Under the pieces are notes generated by a model. The model was not told the origin of the DNA, ran no database searches, and saw only the letters and a program-made list of their open reading frames with translations. The position numbers and the translations under genes were made by a program. A stretch of DNA of 22,738 nt from Succinatimonas hippei (GTDB lineage: Bacteria; Pseudomonadota; Gammaproteobacteria; Enterobacterales; Succinivibrionaceae), in NCBI GenBank assembly GCA_004557545.1, contig SFGV01000028.1:1-22738 (forward strand), read 5' to 3'. Positions 15,660 to 22,371 of the stretch are shown piece after piece; position 1 is the stretch's first letter; every line of letters begins with the position of its first letter.

Positions 15660-15707
15660 ATCTAGTTGTCCTGGTTTTGAAAACTCCGTTCGCTATTTTT
15701 CAGAGTC

Positions 15708-16877
15708 TCATGCCTTATGTTTAATGAGCTCTCTGAGATGGCTCAGATTCGCGATCGCGGCGTTTAAGGTCTCGTCCTTCTTAGCGAAATGGAATCTTAT
15801 ATAGCGTCTCTCATCACGGGCAAAGAAGCTTGAGCCGGGAACCGCTCCGACCTTTACCACCCTTGCCAGATCCTCGCAGAACTCATAGTCAGAGTCGTAG
15901 TTGAACTCGCTTATGTCAACGAGAACAAAGTAGGTTCCCTGAGGCTTGAAGTACTTAAGGCCGATATCATCAAGTCCTTTTAGGAACAGATCACGGTGAT
16001 GAGTGTAATCGGCTTTTAGCTCCTCATAGTATGAAGGTGGTAGTTTGAGTCCAGCGACCACCGCTTCCTGTAAAGGCGCCGCCGCGCCGATGGTAAGGAA
16101 ATCATGCACCTTGCGCGCGGCCTCAATGACCACCGCCGGCGCGAAGATATACCCAATACGCCAGCCGGTTATTGAGTAGGTCTTGCTAAGCGAGTTGCAC
16201 ATCACGGTACGCTCTCTCATCCCGGGCAGAGTCGCGAAATAGGTGTGATGGAAAGGCTCGTACACTATGTGCTCGTAAACCTCATCGGTAATTACAAAGG
16301 CATCATATTTCTCGACAATCCTCGCTATCTCAAGAAGCTCATCTCTTGTAAAGACTCTGCCTGAAGGGTTTGAAGGGTTGCAAAGCACCAGAGCCTTCGC
16401 GCCGTCACGGAATGCCTGCTCCAGTTCTTTTGAATCAAAGGTAAAATCAGGAGCGCGCAACTCAACGTAAATAGGCTCAGCCCCAGCCAGAACCGCGTCA
16501 GCGCCGTAGTTTTCATAAAAAGGCGAGAATATCGCGATCTTCTCGCCAGGATTGATGGTAGACATGATCGCGCAGAGCATGGCCTCGGTTCCACCGCAGG
16601 TGATCACGAGCTCTGAATTGGGATCCACATTAAGCCCGGTGTCGCGCTTCAGCTTCGCGGCAAGCGCCTCACGGGTATTCTGCGCACCCCAGGTAATGGC
16701 GTACTGGTGAGGACCTGTCAGAGCTACCTGAGAAAGGCGTTCGGTAACGGCTTTTGGCGGATCAAAATCAGGAAATCCCTGCGAGAGGTTAACCGCGCCG
16801 TATTGGTTACAGACGCGGGTCATGCGTCTTATCACTGAATCGGTAAATTTAGTTGATTTGGTGCTTACTGGTATCAT
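15708..16877 (-). CDS. Class I/II PLP-dependent aminotransferase
   Basis: A 389-residue fold-type I aminotransferase. It shows NLSQGFPDFDPP near the N terminus (30-41), CNPSNPSG (166-173, N169 to PLP), ITDEVYEH (D198, Y201), the Schiff-base lysine K232 in SLSKTYSITGWR and the substrate carboxylate region RYIRFHFAKK. The NLSQGFPDF opening is typical of the group with methionine (YbdL), kynurenine/glutamine and aspartate-type enzymes; specificity cannot be assigned. It is last in the operon with metNIQ and a hydroxyacid dehydrogenase, so transamination of 4-methylthio-2-oxobutanoate to methionine is an attractive guess. The ATG at 16877 is preferred because the longer frame to 16955 overlaps the upstream gene and adds non-family residues. 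A GC-rich hairpin sits just upstream and no SD is visible. Confidence 0.9.
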   Translation of the reverse strand: MIPVSTKSTKFTDSVIRRMTRVCNQYGAVNLSQGFPDFDPPKAVTERLSQVALTGPHQYAITWGAQNTREALAAKLKRDTGLNVDPNSELVITCGGTEAMLCAIMSTINPGEKIAIFSPFYENYGADAVLAGAEPIYVELRAPDFTFDSKELEQAFRDGAKALVLCNPSNPSGRVFTRDELLEIARIVEKYDAFVITDEVYEHIVYEPFHHTYFATLPGMRERTVMCNSLSKTYSITGWRIGYIFAPAVVIEAARKVHDFLTIGAAAPLQEAVVAGLKLPPSYYEELKADYTHHRDLFLKGLDDIGLKYFKPQGTYFVLVDISEFNYDSDYEFCEDLARVVKVGAVPGSSFFARDERRYIRFHFAKKDETLNAAIANLSHLRELIKHKA

Positions 16878-16890
16878 TTTCAAAACTGTC

Positions 16891-16911
16891 TGCCGCGGTC
16901 TGACCGCGGCA
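16891..16911 (-). repeat. Perfect GC-rich palindrome before the aminotransferase start
   Basis: TGCCGCGGTC (16891-16900) and GACCGCGGCA (16902-16911) are perfect inverted repeats around a single base. It lies in the 58-base gap after the dehydrogenase stop and 13 bases before the aminotransferase ATG. As RNA it forms a very stable hairpin that could stabilise the upstream message or limit translation of the last gene; no real T-run follows. Confidence 0.7.
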
Positions 16912-16935
16912 TTTCTATATCTATATTGGATTGTT

Positions 16936-18306
16936 TTATAAAGTGTATCCGTCATGCGGATTGAAAAGGTTTTCAGGGTCGAAAGCCGCCTTTACCTTAA
17001 GCATGAGCTCGCGCTCATCCTTGTTGGCGTGCTCAAGATAATAGCGGCGTTTGGCCTTGCCTATGCCGTGTTCTCCTGAAAGCATTCCGCCCTTGTCATA
17101 TGCGCTCTGGTAGACCAGGCGCAATACCCGGTCAAGACGTGCTGGCCATTCGCTGTCGCTTATCTGATCTTTGAGCACGCAAAGATGGACATTGCCATCG
17201 CCGGCGTGACCAAAGGCCACGATGCGTACGCCTTCGTCCTCTGAGATCTGATTTACCGAGGCTACGAATGGGGCAATCTCATCAAGCGGAACTACGGTAT
17301 CAACCGGCTCCCATGGACCTGTAGCTTTAACCGCCCTCGCGAGGGCGCCTCTTATCTCCCAGACCTTTGCCGCGAGCTCTGGATCTGTAAGCGGAACCAC
17401 TTCAAAAGCGCCGTTCTTCTTAACAACACTCTCGCATTTCTCAAGCCGCTCAAGCACGCTATCTTTGGTACCATCAAAGGTTACAATGAGATAGGCTACC
17501 GCGGAAGGAACCGGGAATTCCGCTCCCAGATACTTCTCGCCATAGGCGATGACCTTCTTCTCCTGAAACTCAATGGCGGTAGGATCAAGGTGCGCACCTA
17601 AAATAACATTGACGCTCTTTATTCCTTCCTCAAGTGAGTGATAGGCAAGAATCGCGCTTAGCGAGTACTCAGGCAGCGGAACCAGCTTTAAGGTTACAGA
17701 AACAATAACGCCAAGCGAACCCTCACAGCCGATCACGCACTCCTTGAGATTAAGCCCGGTAGCGTTCTTGCGAACCTTGCGGCCAAATGTCACCACCTCA
17801 CCATCAGGGCGAACCAGATCAAGCGAGAGTACATAGTCTCTGGTAACACCATACTTGACGGCTCTCATTCCGCCGCTGTTCATGGCGACATTTCCGCCGA
17901 TGGTTCCAAGCTTTTCGGCAGGATCCGGCGGATACATGTAACCACGCGACTCAACATAGGCTATAAGATCCTTTAGTGTGATCCCGGGCTCAACCGTTAT
18001 GCTCATAGTCGGCTCATCAAAGCTGATCACTTTGTTCATGCCGCTGACGTCAAGAACAAGCCCGCCCTCAGGAACAGTCGCACCCACAAGGTTGGTGCCG
18101 CCTGAGCGCACTACTACCGGTACTTTAAAACGGTGGGCAAGCTTTACCGCCGCGACCACATCATCTCGGCCGGAGGCTTTCAGATAAACATCGGCGTGCC
18201 CTTTGAGCGTTCCCACAAAATCGGTAAGCAATTTGGCGGGAATACTATCGCCTTCAAGGATCTCTCCTTTTACGGCTTTTTTTAGTTCAAGACTGAAATC
18301 AGACAT
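16936..18306 (-). CDS. GlcD-type FAD-linked 2-hydroxyacid dehydrogenase
   Basis: A 456-residue flavoprotein of the VAO/PCMH family (FAD_binding_4 plus FAD-oxidase C-terminal domain). The FAD domain (about 35-215) has VVRSGGTNLVG, PPDPAEKLGTIGGNVAMNSGG and CEGSLGVI. The C-terminal domain has the metal-binding GHAGDGNVH (366-374) and GEHGIG (411-416). Relatives oxidise glycolate, D-lactate or D-2-hydroxyglutarate to 2-oxoacids, passing electrons to quinones or flavoproteins. Its place behind metNI and before an aminotransferase suggests a hydroxy analogue of an amino acid, perhaps 2-hydroxy-4-methylthiobutanoate, as substrate (inference). The ATG at 18306 is preferred over an in-frame TTG at 18327 because AGGG lies 7 bases upstream. 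It starts 17 bases after the metI stop. Confidence 0.93.
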   Translation of the reverse strand: MSDFSLELKKAVKGEILEGDSIPAKLLTDFVGTLKGHADVYLKASGRDDVVAAVKLAHRFKVPVVVRSGGTNLVGATVPEGGLVLDVSGMNKVISFDEPTMSITVEPGITLKDLIAYVESRGYMYPPDPAEKLGTIGGNVAMNSGGMRAVKYGVTRDYVLSLDLVRPDGEVVTFGRKVRKNATGLNLKECVIGCEGSLGVIVSVTLKLVPLPEYSLSAILAYHSLEEGIKSVNVILGAHLDPTAIEFQEKKVIAYGEKYLGAEFPVPSAVAYLIVTFDGTKDSVLERLEKCESVVKKNGAFEVVPLTDPELAAKVWEIRGALARAVKATGPWEPVDTVVPLDEIAPFVASVNQISEDEGVRIVAFGHAGDGNVHLCVLKDQISDSEWPARLDRVLRLVYQSAYDKGGMLSGEHGIGKAKRRYYLEHANKDERELMLKVKAAFDPENLFNPHDGYTL

Positions 18307-18323
18307 CTCACAACCCTGTCCAA

Positions 18324-18986
18324 TCAATGAGTAAATTTAGAGGCTACATAATCACCAAGATACTGGGAGAGCTGGACTATGATCACCAGTACCACGATTG
18401 TGAAGATCATGATCCCGGTTTCATAGCGGTAATAGCCGTACTGAACGGCAAGGTTACCGATACCGCCGCCTCCGACCATTCCGGCCATCGCGCTGCAGCC
18501 GATGAGGTTAATAAACACCACCGTGACCGCGCGGGCAATCGCTGGCGCCGCCTCACGCAAAAGCACTCTTCTTACGATAAGAAAGCTTCCGGCTCCTGTA
18601 GCGAGCGCGGCTTCGATTATTCCGCCATCTACACCCTTGAGCGCGCCTTCAACAAGACGGGCCAGAAAAACGGTAGCGGCAATAGTCATAGGAACTGACG
18701 CCGCCACAGGGCCAATCTTGGTGCCGACAAGCCAGAAGGTAAAAGGCAGAGTGAACACCACCAGAATAATGAAAGGAATTGATCTAATTAAGTTCACTAT
18801 TCCCGAGGAGATGGCGTTGAGCGTGCGGCTCTTGTAAAAAGCGCCGCTGCCTGTAAGGTAGAGCGCAAACCCAAGAGCTACCCCCAGGACAAGGCTAAGG
18901 CCAAAAGAGATCCCCATCATGATCGCGGTTTCACGAAAGGCCTTCCACAGTTCGTTATGCAGTATGGTTAAAGTCTGTTCAAGCAT
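18324..18986 (-). CDS. metI: Methionine ABC transporter permease
   Basis: A 220-residue inner-membrane permease of the MetI family with about five hydrophobic segments. The EAA-type coupling loop is visible as EGALKGVDGGIIEAALATGAG, followed by LREAAPAIARAV. It works as a dimer with MetN. The start overlaps the metN stop by 8 bases (ATGCTTGA), showing translational coupling. The dehydrogenase ATG follows 17 bases after its stop. Confidence 0.95.
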   Translation of the reverse strand: MLEQTLTILHNELWKAFRETAIMMGISFGLSLVLGVALGFALYLTGSGAFYKSRTLNAISSGIVNLIRSIPFIILVVFTLPFTFWLVGTKIGPVAASVPMTIAATVFLARLVEGALKGVDGGIIEAALATGAGSFLIVRRVLLREAAPAIARAVTVVFINLIGCSAMAGMVGGGGIGNLAVQYGYYRYETGIMIFTIVVLVIIVQLSQYLGDYVASKFTH

Positions 18987-20004
18987 TTGCGGGCCTCTTA
19001 TATGGTGTTACGTAAGCTCTTTCCTTGATAAAGCTGATTATTTCCTCTCGCTTTGTCTCAGATACGGTACGCAAGCTTACCAGCAGTACTCCCAAAGGCT
19101 TATGCCTTATGTAATCGATCTTGCCGGCGATAATAGAAAGATCGCTGTCAAAACGTCTGGCGACCTCTGCGATAACTGCGTCGTAGGCGTGATCTTCCTT
19201 AAAGGTCAGCAAATACAGATCCTTCTCCCGATCAAGCACCTCAGGAGGCAGCTCGTATTCCGTTGAGCGGGATACGAGATCTTTTGTGCTCTGAGCCTGT
19301 GGGTGGGCAAAAATCTGGTAAGCGTCTCCAACTTCCACTACTTTGCCCTTTTCCATGACCGCGATGCGATCAAAGAGTGATCTGGCTACCTGCTCCTGAT
19401 GAGTTATGAATACCACGGTTATTGGGTAACTTTCCTTGATCCTTTTTAAGGAGTCGATAACCTCAGCTGTATTGTCAGGATCAAGAGCGGAAGTTGCCTC
19501 ATCGCAAAGCAGGATCTCAGGATCATTGGCAAGCGCCCTGGCTATGGCCACACGCTGCTTTTGTCCTCCTGAGAGATTCCCCGGATAAAGACGGATCTTG
19601 TCCTCAAGACCCACGAGTCTTAAAAGATCAACAACCCTTGGTGCTATCTTCCGGCGAGGTGTGCCTGAGGCCTCGAGGGCAAACGCCACATTATCAAACA
19701 CCGTGGCGTTTTTTATCAGGTTGAAGTGCTGAAAGATCATACCTATCTTAAGGCGCAGAGCCGATAGCTTTCTGCCCTTAAGATCCGTAACATCAGTCCC
19801 GTCGACAATCACATGGCCTGAGGTCGGGCGCTGAAGCAGGTTTATGGTTCGCACCAGGGTTGATTTGCCGGCGCCGGAGGCGCCGACAATCCCGAAAAAC
19901 TCACCTTTGTTAATGGAGAGTGATACACCGTCTACGGCGGTGAACTGCTCGTCTCCCCGGGAGAAATCGACTCTCACATTGTCAAATCTGATGATCTCTG
20001 CCAT
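18979..20004 (-). CDS. metN: Methionine ABC transporter ATP-binding protein
   Basis: A 341-residue ATPase of the methionine importer. It has Walker A GASGAGKST (41-49), Q-loop Q92, the ABC signature LSGGQ (144-148), Walker B with catalytic glutamate LLCDE (165-169) and the switch histidine in FITHQE. The C-terminal part (about 265-341) matches the NIL regulatory domain that binds methionine and inhibits transport in E. coli. The ATG at 20004 shares one base with the metQ1 stop (TAATG), so the two genes are tightly coupled. Length agrees with E. coli MetN. Confidence 0.96.
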   Translation of the reverse strand: MAEIIRFDNVRVDFSRGDEQFTAVDGVSLSINKGEFFGIVGASGAGKSTLVRTINLLQRPTSGHVIVDGTDVTDLKGRKLSALRLKIGMIFQHFNLIKNATVFDNVAFALEASGTPRRKIAPRVVDLLRLVGLEDKIRLYPGNLSGGQKQRVAIARALANDPEILLCDEATSALDPDNTAEVIDSLKRIKESYPITVVFITHQEQVARSLFDRIAVMEKGKVVEVGDAYQIFAHPQAQSTKDLVSRSTEYELPPEVLDREKDLYLLTFKEDHAYDAVIAEVARRFDSDLSIIAGKIDYIRHKPLGVLLVSLRTVSETKREEIISFIKERAYVTPYKRPANA

Positions 20005-20837
20005 TACTTGTTCCACCATTCAGGACGGGTGAAGGAATCCCAGTAGTGATCAGCTTCAAGAGATTCCTTGAACTTCTTTGAGGTGACAATGTCGCGTAAA
20101 AGCTTGCCCAAGGTGTCCTTATCCTCTTCTCTCACCGCGACAACGTTCTTGATGTTCTCCTGAACCTTCTCTACCGCAAGAGCCTTTGAGTAATCAAGCT
20201 TGGCGGCGACAGCGTAGTTGCCGGGAACGAAGCCCGCGTCAAGAGAGTCGAGCGAGCGGGAGATCTGGGCTGCCTCGATAGGGACAAACTCCAGCTTCCC
20301 GGGGTTCTCGGTAATATCATTTACAGAAGCCTTGATCTCTGATTTCTCATCGTTTGATCCAAGCTTGATAAGACCGTTTTCAGAGGCGATGCGCAGGGCT
20401 CTGGCGAGGTTTACCGCGTCAGTAGGAATACCGATCCTGGCGCCCTCTGGGAGATCTTTTAAGCTCTTGTACTTAACTGAAAACACGCCAAGTCCCAAAG
20501 TAGGAACATTGATTACGGAGGTAAGGTGCAGTCCCTGATCCTTTACTATTGTTGAAAGGTAGGTCTGATGCTGCATTAAGTTGGCGTCTATATCCTTTGA
20601 CTCCAGAGCGCTGTCAGGGGTGACATAGTCGGTAAAATCATGATACTCGACCTTATAGCCTTTCTCCTCAAGCTGAGGGGCGATGAATTTCTCAACCATC
20701 TCACGGTAAGGACCAGGGCAAAAGCCGAATTTGATGGTCTGGGGAATAGCGCCGTCAGCAGCTAAAGCGCTGGAGGATGAAGCGAGGATGCCTAATGAAA
20801 AGACTGAGGCTAAAGCGGCTGCAAAGAATTTGTTCAT
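20004..20837 (-). CDS. metQ: Periplasmic methionine-binding protein, copy 1
   Basis: A 277-residue substrate-binding protein of the NlpA/MetQ family that delivers methionine to MetNI. Family features: KFGFCPGPYREMV, VEYHDFTDYVTPD, ALESKDIDANLMQHQ, GIPTDAVNLARAL and FVPGNYA. The ATG at 20837 has GGAG 5 bases upstream. The signal peptide ends SSSALA-ADG with no lipobox cysteine, whereas E. coli MetQ is a lipoprotein, so this copy should be freely periplasmic. It is coupled to metN by a TAATG overlap. It is preceded by a 117-base untranslated stretch and the leader ORF 20955-21110. Copy 2 upstream is closely similar over its whole length, indicating tandem duplication. Confidence 0.94.
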   Translation of the reverse strand: MNKFFAAALASVFSLGILASSSSALAADGAIPQTIKFGFCPGPYREMVEKFIAPQLEEKGYKVEYHDFTDYVTPDSALESKDIDANLMQHQTYLSTIVKDQGLHLTSVINVPTLGLGVFSVKYKSLKDLPEGARIGIPTDAVNLARALRIASENGLIKLGSNDEKSEIKASVNDITENPGKLEFVPIEAAQISRSLDSLDAGFVPGNYAVAAKLDYSKALAVEKVQENIKNVVAVREEDKDTLGKLLRDIVTSKKFKESLEADHYWDSFTRPEWWNK

Positions 20838-20891
20838 GATGTCTCCTGTGATATACAAGATAAATTAAGTTTAAATACTCTGTTAAATTAG

Positions 20892-20913
20892 AAAATGCGG
20901 ATCCTAAGACCCG
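20892..20913 (-). terminator. Weak terminator-like hairpin in the metQ1 leader
   Basis: On the minus strand CGGGTC-TTAG-GATCCG (6 bp, one G-U pair) is followed by CATTTTC. It lies between the leader ORF and metQ1, where an attenuator terminator would be expected. The short T-run makes it weak. Confidence 0.35.
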
Positions 20914-20954
20914 GAAGAATTAAGGAAAAAATCCCTATAAACCGAGGTACAGCC

Positions 20955-21110
20955 TCAGCGAGGCATTCGCATGCAACAAGACATGCAATAAGAGAAGAAG
21001 GCGCGGCAAAGCGCACCAGTATGAGAGGTGGAAATACCAGGCAGTTCCTGATCCCTGGCGCTGAATACCGGAGCTGATGCAACCGGCAGTGACTTAAGCA
21101 ATTTTTCCAT
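20955..21110 (-). CDS. Cys/Met-rich leader peptide of metQ1
   Basis: A 51-codon ORF in the metQ1 direction, with SD-like AGGT 8 bases before the ATG (context CAGGTTTCATCATG). The peptide starts MEKLLKSLPVA, continues APVFSAR, and ends CRAFFS then YCMSCCMRMPR, with Cys at 35, 42, 45, 46 and Met at 43, 47, 49. It is homologous to the 50-codon ORF before metQ2 (about 26 identical positions by hand alignment). The stop codon sits in a hairpin (GCCTC-GCT-GAGGC, 20952-20964) whose second arm can alternatively pair with CCTC at 20944-20947. This is the layout of an attenuation leader peptide: ribosomes stalling at Cys or Met codons would change folding. A longer in-frame start at 21188 is less likely because it would include the 13-bp hairpin. 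Confidence 0.7.
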   Translation of the reverse strand: MEKLLKSLPVASAPVFSARDQELPGISTSHTGALCRAFFSYCMSCCMRMPR

Positions 21111-21131
21111 GATGAAACCTGATTTTTGATC

Positions 21132-21160
21132 GTACGGAGACAATTGCATTGCCTCCGTAC
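21132..21160 (-). repeat. 13-bp hairpin in the 5' leader of metQ1
   Basis: Minus-strand RNA: GTACGGAGGCAAT pairs with ATTGTCTCCGTAC over 13 bp around a three-base loop (GCA). The only mismatch in DNA is a G-U pair in the RNA of the metQ strand, which favours an RNA role. It lies between the TTGACA box and the leader ORF; no equivalent is seen before metQ2. Confidence 0.7.
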
Positions 21161-21189
21161 CAAATATATTTGACCTGTTATAGAACATA

Positions 21190-21195
21190 TGTCAA
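21190..21195 (-). promoter_or_regulatory. Consensus -35 box of a metQ1 leader promoter
   Basis: A perfect TTGACA on the minus strand lies just after the metQ2 terminator and about 80 bases before the leader ORF. The matching -10 is unclear: AAATAT at 18 bases is the best normally spaced option, and TATATT (21163-21168) is at 21 bases. It indicates that metQ1 can be transcribed separately from metQ2. Confidence 0.45.
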
Positions 21196-21216
21196 CTAAA
21201 ATTTGATCAATTTCGC

Positions 21217-21249
21217 AAAAATCACCTTAATGATGCATCGTAATGGTGA
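21217..21249 (-). terminator. Intrinsic terminator after metQ2
   Basis: On the minus strand TCACC (complement of 21245-21249) and GGTGA (complement of 21222-21226) close a larger imperfect palindrome centred on GATGCATC, followed by TTTTTG. Outer arms TTTCGC/GCGAAA (21211-21216 and 21255-21260) extend the symmetry. It lies about 15 bases after the metQ2 stop. Confidence 0.7.
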
Positions 21250-21263
21250 AATTCGCGAAAAAC

Positions 21264-22103
21264 TCAATATTTTTCAGCGGTCCACCAGGCGGGGCGGCTG
21301 AATGAGGCGAAATCCGGATCACTGTCCATAGCGGCCTTGGTCTCAGGTGAGCGCACCACATCCCTGAGATCCGCTCCCAGAGTATCCTTATCCTCTACTC
21401 TGACTGCGATCACGTTGTTGATGTTCTCCTGGATCTTCTCAAGCGCGAGAGCCTTGCCGAAATCAAGCTTGGCCGCGTACGCGTAATTACCCGGAATGAT
21501 CGCCGCGTCAAGCGAGTCAAGAGAACGCGGAAGCTGGGCAGCGTCAATCGTTACAAATTCAAGCTCCTTTGGGTTCTCCGAGATATCGGCCACAGAAGCC
21601 TTGATTTCGGATTTCTCATCCCTGCCCGCTACAAGCTTGATAAGACCGTTTTCTGAGGCTATACGCAACGCTCTGGCGAGGTTTACGGCGTCAGTCGGAA
21701 TACCGATCCTGCCACCATTTGGAAGCTCATTAAGATTCTTATGCTTATCAGAAAAAACTCCTACACCAAGAGTAGGAACGTTAATCACTGATACAAGATG
21801 AAGCCCCTGATCCTTGACTATGGTTGTGAGATAGGACTGATGCTGGAACAGATTGGCATCAATATCCTTTGACTCAAGCGCGCTGTCGGGCGTCACATAG
21901 TCTGTGAAATCAACGTATTCGACCTTATAGCCCTTCTTTTCAAGTCCTTTCTGGAAGAACTTCTGCACCATCTCCTTGTAAGGTCCCGGAGCAAATCCGA
22001 ACTTCAGGATCTTCTGCTCTCCGCTTTCAGAGGCCAGAGCCGCTGATGAGGCAAAAGTAATTGAAACTGCGGTCAGTAAAGATGCGAAAACTAATTTATT
22101 CAT
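21264..22103 (-). CDS. metQ: Periplasmic methionine-binding protein, copy 2
   Basis: A 279-residue NlpA/MetQ-family binding protein, paralogous to copy 1: FGFAPGPYKEMV, DFTDYVTPDSALESKDIDANL, GIPTDAVNLARALRIASENG and IPGNYAYAAKLD are shared. The ATG at 22103 has GGAG 5 bases upstream. The signal peptide ends AALA-SES without a lipobox cysteine, so it should be soluble in the periplasm. It has its own leader ORF (22219-22371), TTGACA box and downstream terminator, so it appears to be a separate transcription unit ahead of metQ1-metN-metI. Two receptors for one MetNI pair may widen the ligand range (for example L- and D-methionine or sulfoxides), but sequence alone does not say. Confidence 0.94.
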   Translation of the reverse strand: MNKLVFASLLTAVSITFASSAALASESGEQKILKFGFAPGPYKEMVQKFFQKGLEKKGYKVEYVDFTDYVTPDSALESKDIDANLFQHQSYLTTIVKDQGLHLVSVINVPTLGVGVFSDKHKNLNELPNGGRIGIPTDAVNLARALRIASENGLIKLVAGRDEKSEIKASVADISENPKELEFVTIDAAQLPRSLDSLDAAIIPGNYAYAAKLDFGKALALEKIQENINNVIAVRVEDKDTLGADLRDVVRSPETKAAMDSDPDFASFSRPAWWTAEKY

Positions 22104-22159
22104 GGTTTCTCCATTGAATTTAAAGATAAAACACGCCTGTTGCGTAATTGTTTAAGGAC

Positions 22160-22188
22160 AAAAACGCTAGCTCTCACGCCCAAGTGAG
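22160..22188 (-). terminator. Terminator-like hairpin in the metQ2 leader
   Basis: On the minus strand CTCAC-TTGGGC-GTGAG is followed, after eight bases (AGCTAGCG), by TTTTT. A TGAG near the leader ORF stop could pair with the CTCA arm instead. This is a weak candidate for the attenuator of metQ2. Confidence 0.3.
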
Positions 22189-22218
22189 GATGAATATTTT
22201 CAGTAAAAAGTCAAAAAC

Positions 22219-22371
22219 TCAGTACGGGAGACACATGCACATAGGCATGCAGAGGGAGAAGCCGCGGCAGACGCGCGCAGGCATGGTGGAAAGATTCAGA
22301 GCAAAGAAACTCCGTGCGCTGAATACCGGAGCCATAAAGGCAACCGACAGTGACTTAAGCGTATTTTCCAT
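22219..22371 (-). CDS. Cys/Met-rich leader peptide of metQ2
   Basis: A 50-codon ORF in the metQ2 direction with AGGT 8 bases before the ATG (context CAGGTATCATCATG, nearly the same as the metQ1 leader). The peptide starts MENTLKSLSVA, continues APVFSAR, STMPARVCRGF, and ends SLCMPMCMCLPY, with Cys at 35, 41, 45, 47 and Met at 42, 44, 46. It ends 115 bases before metQ2, against 117 in the metQ1 leader. Both leaders contain the direct repeat TGCATG-N6-TGCATG encoding CMxxCM. The middle (residues 21-34) has diverged while both ends are kept, as expected for a sensing leader peptide. Expression is not proven. Confidence 0.7.
   Translation of the reverse strand: MENTLKSLSVAFMAPVFSARSFFALNLSTMPARVCRGFSLCMPMCMCLPY

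Larger units (their letters stand above)
15369..15707. other. Intergenic region between the tRNA and the aminotransferase
   Basis: About 340 bases. The left end holds the tRNA promoter and the right end the aminotransferase terminator. I see no gene or repeat in the middle (about 15415-15615). Confidence 0.6.

Noticed and set aside
15655..16595. Alternative reading frames inside the aminotransferase
   Set aside because: They overlap a clear family member with all catalytic residues and have no signals of their own.
21061..21120. SAM riboswitch-like text (CCGGAGC ... GCAACCGGCAG) near metQ1, also near metQ2
   Set aside because: It reads only on the plus strand, opposite to metQ, and lacks the full SAM-I core. 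The conservation is better explained by the homologous leader peptides on the minus strand.
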